Shown: piece after piece, positions 21,084-28,245 of the stretch
Numbering within the stretch: position 1 is the stretch's first letter
Layout: each line of letters opens with the position of its first letter
Assembly: GCA_040753075.1 (NCBI GenBank)
Contig: JBFMHA010000038.1
Span: 1-32,326, forward strand
DNA: 32,326 bases
DNA from: UBA6814 sp040753075
Lineage (GTDB): Bacteria > Desulfobacterota > Desulfovibrionia > Desulfovibrionales > Desulfovibrionaceae
Reading direction: 5' to 3'
The notes under the pieces: generated by a model
Databases searched by the model: none
Seen by the model: only the letters and a program-made list of their open reading frames with translations
What the model was told of the DNA's origin: nothing
Translations under genes and position numbers: made by a program

Positions 21084-21965
21084 ATGCCCTCCGGCCCTGC
21101 CCTGCTCCAGTTCGCCCTGAGCGGCCTGACCACCGGCGCGGTGTACGCCCTGGTGGCCCTCGGCTACAACCTCGTCTACAACGCCACCCGGGTGGTGAAC
21201 TTCGCCCAGGGCGACTTCCTGAGCCTGGGCGGGCTGCTCATGTACTCCCTGCTCTTCGCCGCGGGCCTGCCCCTGGTCCCGGCCCTGCTCCTGGCCCTGG
21301 CCGGCGCGGGCCTGGCCGGCGCGGCGCTGGAGCGCTTCTGCCTGCGGCCGGCCAAAAGCCGCGAGATCATGGTGCTCATCTTCATCACCGTGGCCGCCAG
21401 CATCCTGCTGCGCGGCGGCATGAAGCACCTCTGGGGCAAGCAGGCCCTGGCCCTGCCCCCCCTGAGCCGGGAGGCGCCGCTCAAGATCATGGGCGCGGCC
21501 TTCACCCCCCAGAACCTCTGGGTCCTGGGCATCACCCTGGCGGCCATCGCCGCCCTGGTGCTCTTCTTCAACCGGACCGCCACCGGCAAGGCCATGCGGG
21601 CCATGGCCGCCAACCCCCGGGCCGCGGCGCTCATGGGCATCGACACCCGGGGCCTGACCACCCTGTCCTTCGCCCTGGCCGGCGGCCTGGGCGCCCTGGC
21701 CGGAGTGCTCATCACCCCCATCACCTCCCTGTCCTACGACGTGGGCCTGCTCATGGGGCTCAAGGGCTTCGCCGCCGCGGTGCTCGGCGGCTACGGCTGC
21801 TTCGCCGGCGCGGTGGCCGGCGGCCTGGGCCTGGGCCTCATGGAGAGCCTGGGCGCGGGTCTGCTCTCCAGCGCCTACAAGGACGTCATCGCCTTCGTCG
21901 TCCTCCTGGCCGTGCTCTTCGTCCGGCCCCAGGGCCTGTTCGGGTCCAAGGAGGGCCAGCGGTGA
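21084..21965 (+). CDS. livH: branched-chain amino-acid-type ABC permease LivH
   Basis: First membrane subunit of a HAAT-family ABC importer. The 293-aa hydrophobic protein begins with ALLQFALSGLTTGAVYALVA and has the conserved VNFAQGDFLSLGG loop. The cytoplasmic coupling segment GKAMRAMAANPRAAALMGID lies near residue 172, and further helices run to the end with FVRPQGLFG. ATG 21084 gives the normal N-terminus. The GGAG upstream is 12 bases away, so translation may be modest. It is the first gene after the palindromic operator, and its stop overlaps the livM start (GTGA). The true substrate may be an amino acid, amide, urea or aromatic acid. Confidence 0.9.
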   Translation: MPSGPALLQFALSGLTTGAVYALVALGYNLVYNATRVVNFAQGDFLSLGGLLMYSLLFAAGLPLVPALLLALAGAGLAGAALERFCLRPAKSREIMVLIFITVAASILLRGGMKHLWGKQALALPPLSREAPLKIMGAAFTPQNLWVLGITLAAIAALVLFFNRTATGKAMRAMAANPRAAALMGIDTRGLTTLSFALAGGLGALAGVLITPITSLSYDVGLLMGLKGFAAAVLGGYGCFAGAVAGGLGLGLMESLGAGLLSSAYKDVIAFVVLLAVLFVRPQGLFGSKEGQR

Positions 21966-22975
21966 GCCCCTCGGTCCAGGCCCGGCGCTTCATGGCCGGA
22001 CTCTTCCCCTTGGCCGGCCTGCTGGCGGTCCTCCCCCTGTGGGTGGACAACCCCTATTACCTCAACATCCTCAACCTCACGGCCCTGCACGTGCTGGTGG
22101 TCACCGGCCTGAACCTGCTCATCGGCTTCGCCGGCCAGATCAGCCTGGGCCACGCCGCGTTCTTCGGCCTGGGGGCCTACGTCTCGGGCATCCTCTCCGC
22201 GGGCTTCGGGGTCCCGTCCTGGCTGGCCCTGCTCGCGGCGGCGGGATTCGTATGCCTGGTGGCCCTGCTCATCGGGGTGCCGGTGCTGCGCCTGTCCGGC
22301 AACTACCTGGTCATGGCCACCCTGGGCTTCAACGTCATCGTCAACGTGGTCCTGGTCCAGATGGAGGACTTCACCGGCGGCTCCAGCGGGTACTACGGCA
22401 TCCCTCCCCTGTCCGTGGCCGGAATCGCCCTGGACACCGACCTGGAGTTCTACTGGCTGGCCTGGGGGCTGGCCCTGCTCGGCCTGGTCCCGGCCCGCAA
22501 CCTGGCCCATTCCCACGTGGGCCGCGCCCTGCGCGCCCTGCACGACTCGCCCCCGGCGGCCCGGGCCTGCGGGGTCCCGGTGGAGTCCTACAAGATACGC
22601 ATCTTCGTGCTGTCCGCGGCCTACGCCGCGGTGGCCGGAGCCCTCTACGCCCACTATTTCGGCATCGTCACCCCCAAGACCTTCGACATCTTCAAGTCCG
22701 TGGAGCTGGTGACCATGTGCCTGGTGGGCGGCATGGGCTCCCTGTGGGGCGGACTGTTCGGGGCCGCGTTCCTCACCCCCCTGCCCCAGCTCCTCCATGT
22801 GTTCCAGGAATACCAGGACATCATCTTCGGCGGGGTGCTCCTGCTGCTCCTCATGTTCCTGCCCCAGGGGCTGGTGGGCAGGCTGGAGGAGTCCCTGGCC
22901 CGGCGGGGCCTGGGCGGCATCCGGCCGCCCCTGGAGGAGACGCCCCCCCGGAACGTGCAGGAGGACGCGCCGTGA
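21962..22975 (+). CDS. livM: branched-chain amino-acid-type ABC permease LivM
   Basis: Second membrane subunit of the importer, 337 aa, with about nine helices. Signatures are NLLIGFAGQISLGHAAFFGL (around residue 50), LRLSGNYLVMATLGFNVI (around 110) and the coupling segment GRALRALHDSPPAARACGVP (around 186), then GGMGSLWGGLFGAAFLT. GTG 21962 overlaps the livH stop by four bases, and its own stop overlaps the livG start in the same way. The pattern shows tight translational coupling for stoichiometric assembly of the LivHM heterodimer. Confidence 0.9.
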   Translation: MSPSVQARRFMAGLFPLAGLLAVLPLWVDNPYYLNILNLTALHVLVVTGLNLLIGFAGQISLGHAAFFGLGAYVSGILSAGFGVPSWLALLAAAGFVCLVALLIGVPVLRLSGNYLVMATLGFNVIVNVVLVQMEDFTGGSSGYYGIPPLSVAGIALDTDLEFYWLAWGLALLGLVPARNLAHSHVGRALRALHDSPPAARACGVPVESYKIRIFVLSAAYAAVAGALYAHYFGIVTPKTFDIFKSVELVTMCLVGGMGSLWGGLFGAAFLTPLPQLLHVFQEYQDIIFGGVLLLLLMFLPQGLVGRLEESLARRGLGGIRPPLEETPPRNVQEDAP

Positions 22976-23754
22976 GCGGCCTGCTTTCCGTCTCCGGCCT
23001 GTCCGTATCCTTCGGCGGGGTGGCCGCCCTGGAGGACGTGGGCTTTTCCGCCGAGGCCGGCCGCATCACCGCCCTCATCGGCCCCAACGGCGCGGGCAAG
23101 ACCACCCTCATCAACTGCGTCAGCGGGTTCGTGCGGCCCGACCGGGGCGAAGCCAGCTTCGCCGGCCGGCCCCTGCTGGGCCTGCCCGCGCACCGGGTCA
23201 TCGGCCTGGGCCTGGCCCGGACCTTCCAGCACTTGCGCATGTTCGGCCGCATGAACGTGCTGGAGAACGTCATGGTCGGCCTGCACGGCCGCATGCGGCG
23301 CGGCTTCTTCGCGGCCATGCTCCGCTTTCCGGTGCTGCGCCGGGAGGAGCGCGGCCTGGCCGAGAAGGCCATGGCCGCCCTGGCCGAGGTGGGCCTGGCC
23401 CGGGCCGCGGGCAAGCCCGCCGGGTCCCTGCCGTACGGCGACCAGAAGCGCCTGGCCCTGGCCCGGGCCCTGGCGAGCGACCCCAAGATGGTGCTCCTGG
23501 ACGAACCCGTGGCCGGCCTGAACCCGGCCGAGACCCGGATCATGGCCGACCTCATCCTGGCGGTGCGCGGACGCGGGGTGGGCCTGGTGCTGGTGGAGCA
23601 CGACATGTCCCTGGTCATGCGGGTGAGCGACACGGTGGTCGCCCTGTGCTCCGGCCGCAAGATCGCCGAGGGGCCGCCCGCCGAGGTGCAGCGCCATCCC
23701 GAGGTGGTGGCCGCCTACCTGGGAGGCGGCAAGGAGTTCGGTCTCTGTGCTTGA
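22972..23754 (+). CDS. livG: ABC transporter ATP-binding protein LivG
   Basis: One of the two ATPase subunits, 260 aa. It has Walker A GPNGAGKTT (37-45) and the LivG-type signature LPYGDQKRLALARAL in place of a strict LSGGQ. Walker B is MVLLDEPVAGLNP, the switch His is in VLVEHDMSLVM, and a short C-terminal extension is typical of LivG. GTG 22972 overlaps the livM stop by four bases. The stop overlaps the livF start by eight bases. Confidence 0.9.
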   Translation: MSGLLSVSGLSVSFGGVAALEDVGFSAEAGRITALIGPNGAGKTTLINCVSGFVRPDRGEASFAGRPLLGLPAHRVIGLGLARTFQHLRMFGRMNVLENVMVGLHGRMRRGFFAAMLRFPVLRREERGLAEKAMAALAEVGLARAAGKPAGSLPYGDQKRLALARALASDPKMVLLDEPVAGLNPAETRIMADLILAVRGRGVGLVLVEHDMSLVMRVSDTVVALCSGRKIAEGPPAEVQRHPEVVAAYLGGGKEFGLCA

Positions 23755-24475
23755 GGTCCGCTCCATACATTTCAGCTACGGCCAGGCCCGGGTCCTGGAG
23801 GACGTGAGCCTGTCCCTGGCCCCGGGCGAGGCGGCCTGCCTCCTGGGCATGAACGGCGCGGGCAAGACCACCCTGCTCAACATCCTCTCCGGCCTGCTCA
23901 AGCCGGCCGCGGGCCAGGTGCTCCTGGACGGCGCGCCCGCGCCCCGGGGCGCCGCGGCCCGGGTCCGGGCCGGGGTGGTGCAGGCCCCGGAGGGCCGCCA
24001 GGTCTTCGCCCCGCTCACGGTGCGCGAGAACCTGGAGATGGGGGCCTACCTGCGCCTGCGCTCCGGCAAGAAGGCCGAGGTGGCCGCGGACCTGGAGCGC
24101 ATGCTGGAGCTCTTCCCCGCCCTCCGGGAACGGCTGCGCCAGGAGGCGGGCAAGCTCTCGGGCGGGGAGCAGCAGATGCTGGCCATGGCCCGGGCCCTCA
24201 TGGCCCGGCCCCGCTACCTGCTCCTGGACGAGCCCAGCCTGGGCCTGTCCCCCAAGATGGCCGCGGAGATATTCCGGGTGGTGCGCGACCTGCCCGCCAC
24301 CGGCTGCGGGGTGCTCCTGGTGGAGCAGAACGCCCTGGGCGCCCTGGCCGTGTCCAGCCGCGGCTACATCCTGACCACCGGCCGCATCCGGTTCTCCGGC
24401 GCGCCCCGGGACATCGCCTGCGACCCGCAGTTGCGCGAGGCGTTCCTCGGCCCCGACCAGGAGGCCGCGCCGTGA
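23747..24475 (+). CDS. livF: ABC transporter ATP-binding protein LivF
   Basis: Second ATPase subunit, 242 aa. It has Walker A GMNGAGKTT (34-42), the Q-loop region with PEGRQVFAPLTVRENLEMGA, signature LSGGEQQMLAMARAL, Walker B YLLLDEPSLGLSP and switch region LLVEQNALGAL (His replaced by Gln-Asn, as usual in LivF). GTG 23747 is preceded by AAGGAG 10 bases upstream, within livG. Its stop overlaps the GntR start (GTGA). Confidence 0.9.
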   Translation: MLEVRSIHFSYGQARVLEDVSLSLAPGEAACLLGMNGAGKTTLLNILSGLLKPAAGQVLLDGAPAPRGAAARVRAGVVQAPEGRQVFAPLTVRENLEMGAYLRLRSGKKAEVAADLERMLELFPALRERLRQEAGKLSGGEQQMLAMARALMARPRYLLLDEPSLGLSPKMAAEIFRVVRDLPATGCGVLLVEQNALGALAVSSRGYILTTGRIRFSGAPRDIACDPQLREAFLGPDQEAAP

Positions 24476-25140
24476 CCCCCCGGGTGGCGCGCCTCTCCCT
24501 GGGCGGCGAAGTGACCCGGGTGCTGCGGCGAATGCTCATCGAAGGCCGCTTCCCGCCCGGAGAGCGGCTGGTGGAGGAAAGCCTGGCCCGGGAGATGGGG
24601 GCCAGCCGCACCCCCCTGCGCGAGGCCCTGCACCGCCTGGAGCAGGAGGGCCTGCTGGCCCGACGGCCCCGGGGCGGCTACGAACTCAAGCCCCTGGACC
24701 CGGCCGAGGTGGAGGAGGCGGTGGAGGCCCGCGGCCTGCTGGAGTCCTATGCCGCGTCCCTGGCCGCCCGCCGGGCCACTGACGAGGCCCTGGAGGAGAT
24801 GGAGCGGAACATCGCGGCCTTTGCCGAGGCCCGGGCCCGGCGCGACCCTGCGGCCCTGGCCGCTCTCAACGCCGAATTCCACGCCCTGCTGGCCCGGGCC
24901 GCGGGCTCCCGGCTGCTCATCCGCCTCCTGGAGGTGCTGGAGGGGCTGGTGGAGCGCATTTCCCGGGAGTCGGCCACGGGCATGGAGGCCGGATGCTGGT
25001 CCCTGGACGAGCACCGGGAGATCCTGGCCGCCCTGCGCGCCCGCGACGCCGAGGCCGCGGCCCGGGCCGCGGCCGGGCACGTGCGCCGGGGGGGCCGGCA
25101 CATCCTGGACCGCCTGGGGTCGGGAGCCCTGAAACCGTGA
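24472..25140 (+). CDS. GntR/FadR-family (FCD) regulator inside the liv operon
   Basis: A 222-aa regulator. It has an N-terminal winged helix-turn-helix (about 10-70, with FPPGERLVEESLAREMGASR and TPLREALHRLEQEGLL). An all-helical FCD effector domain (about 80-210) carries likely metal/ligand residues in LNAEFHALLARA, DEHREILAALRARD and AAAGHVRRG. GTG 24472 overlaps the livF stop, so the regulator is made with the transporter. The perfect palindrome at 20976-20998 has the core expected for this family, so an autoregulated, substrate-relieved repressor is the simplest model. The inducer is unknown. FCD proteins often sense carboxylates. Confidence 0.88.
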   Translation: MTPRVARLSLGGEVTRVLRRMLIEGRFPPGERLVEESLAREMGASRTPLREALHRLEQEGLLARRPRGGYELKPLDPAEVEEAVEARGLLESYAASLAARRATDEALEEMERNIAAFAEARARRDPAALAALNAEFHALLARAAGSRLLIRLLEVLEGLVERISRESATGMEAGCWSLDEHREILAALRARDAEAAARAAAGHVRRGGRHILDRLGSGALKP

Positions 25141-25145
25141 CTCAT

Positions 25146-25164
25146 GCGCCCCGTCCCGGGGCGC
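25146..25164 (+). terminator. GC hairpin between gntR and livK
   Basis: GCGCCCCG (25146-25153) and CGGGGCGC (25157-25164) are perfect arms with a three-base loop and no T-run. It may protect the mRNA 3' end of gntR or adjust the amount of livK message. Confidence 0.45.
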
Positions 25165-25222
25165 TTGGCGAATCATCCGGCCGCAGGCCATGTCGGCCCC
25201 GGCCGCCGCAAGGAGGAGCATC

Positions 25223-26404
25223 ATGCGCAAGACCCTGTGTTCCCTGGTCCTGGGGGCGGCCCTGGTCCTGGCCCTGGCGGCGCCCGCACCCTGCGCCGAG
25301 CCCATCAAGATCGGCGCGTTCTTCGCCCTGTCCGGACCGGCCGCGCCCATCGGCACGCCCACCAAGCTGGTGGCCCAGATGGCCGTGGACCAGATCAACA
25401 AGGCCGGGGGCATCAACGGCCGTCCCCTGGAGATGGTGGTGGCCGACACCGAGAGCGAGCCCACCAAGGCGGTGCTGGCCTTCAAGAAGTTCGTGAACGT
25501 GGACAAGGTGGTGGCGGTCATCGGCCCCACCCGCACCGACACCGGCATGGCGGTCAAGAAGCAGGTGGAGGAGTCCAAGGTGCCCACCATCATGACCGTG
25601 GGCGGCGATCCGGTCATCATGGAGGGCATGGTGGGGACCATGGACTTCGGCACCGCGCGCTGGGTGTTCAAGGCCCCGCAGCGCTCCTCGGTGGCGGTGT
25701 CCAAGGTGCTCGGCTACCTCAAGGCCAAGGGCCTGACCCAGGTGGCCCTGCTCACCGCGGGCGACGGCTTCGGCCAGGACGGCCGGCGCTGGCTGGCCAA
25801 GCTGGCCCCGGACTTCGGCCTGACCATCGTGGGCGAGGAGCAGTTCAAGCCCACCGACGTGGACATGAAGGCCCAGCTCACCAACCTGGCGGCCAAGAAC
25901 CCCCAGGCCATCGTGGTCTGGACCATCGGCCCGGCCGGCTCGGTCGTCTCCAAGAACCACCACGCCCTGGGCCTGGCCATGCCCCTGGTCCAGTGCCACG
26001 GCCAGCCCGACCCCAACTACGTCACGCTGGCCGGCGAGGCCGCCGAGGGCGACCTCATGCCCGCCACCAAGCTCCTCACCTGGGAGAGCCTGCCCGACGC
26101 CGACCCGCAGAAGAAGGTCATGGCCGAGTTCACCAAGCTCTATTCCCAGGTCTACAAGTACGACAAGGACTACCCCATCAACACCCATTCCGGGTACGCC
26201 TGGGACGCCATCACCATCCTGGCCGAGGCCCTGCGCAAGGCCGGAACCGAGCCCGAGAAGCTGCGCGCGGCCATCGAGAGCACCAATGGCCTGGTGGGCA
26301 TCTCCGGGGTGTTCACCATCACCCCCGAGGACCACAACGGCCTGGGCGTGGACTCCATGGTCATGATCCAGGTCAAGGGCGGGAAGTTCGTCGCCGCGGA
26401 ATAA
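25223..26404 (+). CDS. livK: periplasmic branched-chain amino-acid-type binding protein
   Basis: Substrate-binding subunit of the importer, type I periplasmic-binding fold, 393 aa. The signal peptide (MRKTLCSLVLGAALVLALAA, then PAPCA-E, cleavage near residue 25) lacks a lipobox, so the protein should be free in the periplasm. The mature part has IKIGAFFALSGPAAPIGTPT, DQINKAGGINGRPLEMVVAD, AVIGPTRTDTGMAVK and late GYAWDAITILAEAL. ATG 25223 is preceded by AAGGAGGAG, far stronger than the earlier start at 25190. It is last in livHMGF-gntR-livK, after a small hairpin. Ligand identity cannot be told from the sequence. Confidence 0.9.
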   Translation: MRKTLCSLVLGAALVLALAAPAPCAEPIKIGAFFALSGPAAPIGTPTKLVAQMAVDQINKAGGINGRPLEMVVADTESEPTKAVLAFKKFVNVDKVVAVIGPTRTDTGMAVKKQVEESKVPTIMTVGGDPVIMEGMVGTMDFGTARWVFKAPQRSSVAVSKVLGYLKAKGLTQVALLTAGDGFGQDGRRWLAKLAPDFGLTIVGEEQFKPTDVDMKAQLTNLAAKNPQAIVVWTIGPAGSVVSKNHHALGLAMPLVQCHGQPDPNYVTLAGEAAEGDLMPATKLLTWESLPDADPQKKVMAEFTKLYSQVYKYDKDYPINTHSGYAWDAITILAEALRKAGTEPEKLRAAIESTNGLVGISGVFTITPEDHNGLGVDSMVMIQVKGGKFVAAE

Positions 26405-26525
26405 CTGGACTTTCAAGAAAGACTGGAGTTTTTCTCGAAGATCGCCGGGGCGCCGGGAGACCGCGCCGCGGCCGGCCGTGAAGTCTAGAGACTGTCGAGA
26501 CGGGCGGGGGCGGGGCCGGGAGGCC

Positions 26526-27242
26526 TCACCCCCGCTTCTTCTTGGCCAGCACCAGGGAGAAGTACGGAGGGGCCTGCTCCACTCCGGCCAGATCCCGCAC
26601 CAGGCTCTGGCCGTCCTGGCCGCAGGCCGACACCAGCACCGCGTCCTGCAGCAGCCCGGCCTCGGCCAGGGCCGCCCGGATGTCGGCGAATCGCTTGTAG
26701 GCCTTGAGCACCACCAGGCTGTCCGCGGCTTCGGCGGCCCGGCGCAGGGTGTCGCCGCCGCAGACCCCGGAAACCACGGCCAGGGTCTGGTCGGCCTCGG
26801 CCAGGGGCTCGCCGGCCAGGGCCGCGGCCGCGCAGTAGGAGGTCACTCCGGGCACCACCTCGGCCCGCACCGCGGGGTTCAGGCCGCGCAGGGTGCGCAG
26901 CAGGTACCCGAAGGTGCTGTAGGTGGAGGGGTCGCCCAGGGTCAGGAAGGCCACGTCCCGGCCCGCGTCCAGGTCCGCCAGCACGGTGCGGGCGTTCTCC
27001 TCCCAGGCCCGGTCCAGGACCGCCTGGTCCCGGGTCATGGGAAAGGAGAGCACCACCGGCTCCACGCCCGGGGCCAGGTGCGGCCGCACAATGGACAGGG
27101 ACACGGAATAGCTGTTCTTGGTCGAGGCCGCGGCATAGACCCGGGGCGCGCTGCGCAGCACGCGGACGGCCTTGAGGGTGAGCAGTTCCGGGTCGCCGGG
27201 ACCCACGCCCACGCCGTAGAGAATTCCCTTGGGTGCATCCAT
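26526..27242 (-). CDS. cobI: precorrin-2 / cobalt-factor-II C20-methyltransferase
   Basis: SAM-dependent methyltransferase that methylates C20 of the corrin precursor. In anaerobes the same protein is called CbiL and acts on cobalt-factor II. The 238-aa protein shows the tetrapyrrole methylase pattern: GVGVGPGDPELLTLKAVRVL (10-29), then FLTLGDPSTYSTFGYLLRTL (about 98-117), VVPGVTSYCAAAALAGEPLA (about 130-149) and DSLVVLKAYK. The start ATG 27242 has no separate strong ribosome-binding site. The GGGG upstream lies inside the hairpin 27255-27281. A cobalamin riboswitch precedes it. The rest of the pathway is outside the window. The 121-base gap to livK (26405-26525) holds no clear terminator. 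Confidence 0.9.
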   Translation of the reverse strand: MDAPKGILYGVGVGPGDPELLTLKAVRVLRSAPRVYAAASTKNSYSVSLSIVRPHLAPGVEPVVLSFPMTRDQAVLDRAWEENARTVLADLDAGRDVAFLTLGDPSTYSTFGYLLRTLRGLNPAVRAEVVPGVTSYCAAAALAGEPLAEADQTLAVVSGVCGGDTLRRAAEAADSLVVLKAYKRFADIRAALAEAGLLQDAVLVSACGQDGQSLVRDLAGVEQAPPYFSLVLAKKKRG

Positions 27243-27250
27243 ATGAAATG

Positions 27251-27281
27251 AAAACCCCGGGCCGGCCTGCGCCGCCCGGGG
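27251..27281 (-). terminator. expression-platform hairpin of the cobI riboswitch
   Basis: On the minus strand, CCCCGGGC (27281-27274) and GCCCGGGG (27262-27255) pair perfectly around 11 bases and are followed by TTTT-CATTTC. It ends only 12 bases before the cobI start codon. It can act as a terminator and also buries the only G-rich stretch that could serve as ribosome-binding site. Confidence 0.6.
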
Positions 27282-27344
27282 ACTCCTCCCTGTGTCCGTC
27301 TCCGGTGTTCCCGCGCGGCAATACGCCCGTTGCCGCTCTCGTGC

Positions 27345-27540
27345 GGGTGGCCCACGGCAGGTCTTCCGGCTCTCCGGAGCCTCGGCCGCCTTCCCGTCCG
27401 AAAGCCGGACAGTGGCGTCATGGCCGGGCCGTTTCCCCCCGCAGGGGCCGCAGGGGACCGGATAACGGCGGCGGGACCGCCCCGGATTCGCACCGGGTTC
27501 CCTTTTCAGGCCCTCGATTCGTCCCGGCAAGGCCGGGACC
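27345..27540 (-). ncRNA. cobalamin (B12) riboswitch
   Basis: Adenosylcobalamin-sensing aptamer in the leader of cobI. Read on the minus strand, the conserved core AAAAGGGAACCCGGTGCGAA continues with TCCGGGGCGGTCCCGCC. Further on comes the B12 box GCCGGAAGACCTGCC (27370-27356). The arms between them form GC-rich stems. Boundaries are approximate. Its hairpin expression platform is at 27251-27281. When cobalamin is plentiful, cobI expression should fall. Confidence 0.93.
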
Positions 27541-27563
27541 ACGGGGCCGCCGCGGGCAGCGTC

Positions 27564-27592
27564 AACCTAGACCAAAGGCGACGGGTTGTCGA
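27564..27592 (-). promoter_or_regulatory. candidate promoter of the riboswitch-cobI transcript
   Basis: On the minus strand, TCGACA (27592-27587), 17 bases, TAGGTT (27569-27564), predicting a start near 27557, about 17 bases before the aptamer. The -10 match is weak. The remaining spacer up to 27777 shows nothing else that I can support. Confidence 0.35.
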
Positions 27593-27777
27593 CAGGCGCC
27601 ACAAGGGCGGGAGTTCCCCAAGGAATCCGACCCGATGCCCGATCGCGCCAGGGAGTTGCGGCGGCCGGTTTTCCGACGCCGAGGACGCCCCGGGCAAGGA
27701 TTCCGGACGGATGCCGCAGCGGCCCGGGCCTTGCAAACCTTCGGGCAACTCCCGTTCAACCGCTTCCGGAGTCGCCC

Positions 27778-28137
27778 ATGCGCCGCGTGTCCGCCCTCCT
27801 GCTCCTCCTGGCCCTCCTCCTCCCGTGCGCAGCCCCGGCCTCGGCCCTGCCCGGCCCGTCCTGGCGCAGGGCCGAGGCCCCGGGCGCAACCGCCGCCCGA
27901 CTGGCGGCGCAGGGGCTCAAGCGCATGGCCGAAACCGGCGTCCTGCGCCTGGCCGGCGCGGAGCATCCCGCCTCCCGCCGATCCGAAGCGCGCCTGGCCG
28001 TGAGTGGCGGAACGCTCCAGCCCCCCTCGCCCCAACCCGTGGTCCTGGCCGCGCAGCGGCTCATGGACCTCACCGCCCGCGCCCTGGCCCAGGTCCGGGA
28101 CGCGCCGCTCCACTCCCCTGCGGTCCTGGCGGTCTGA
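27778..28137 (+). CDS. small secreted protein of unknown function
   Basis: A 119-aa exported protein. It has a clear signal peptide (MRRVSALLLLLALLLPCAAP, then ASA-L, cleavage near residue 23), then a short Ala/Arg/Pro-rich helical protein (AARLAAQGLKRMAETGVLRL and LAAQRLMDLTARALAQVRD). No family is recognised, and there is no Cys in the mature part. ATG 27778 is preceded by CGGAG with a six-base gap. It lies between the divergent riboswitch-cobI unit and ileS, 108 bases upstream of ileS on the same strand. Confidence 0.6.
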   Translation: MRRVSALLLLLALLLPCAAPASALPGPSWRRAEAPGATAARLAAQGLKRMAETGVLRLAGAEHPASRRSEARLAVSGGTLQPPSPQPVVLAAQRLMDLTARALAQVRDAPLHSPAVLAV

Positions 28138-28245
28138 GCGGACAACCCGTCCTTCCGCACCTGCCGTCCTTGACTTCCGGCTCGGATTGGGGGAATTTCC
28201 CTGTTTCCGTTCGCCACCTTGCTTTCCGGAGGTCCAACGCTGCCC

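Noticed and set aside
26405..26525. Terminator after livK (CTTTCAAGAAAG and a later TTTTT)
   Set aside because: The possible stem is only four bases with a spaced T-run, and the AGTCT/AGACT repeat at 26482-26493 is too short, so neither is called.
28138..28245. T-box leader before ileS
   Set aside because: The spacer is only 108 bases with no T-box core sequence or specifier stem, and T-box control of ileS is mainly Gram-positive.
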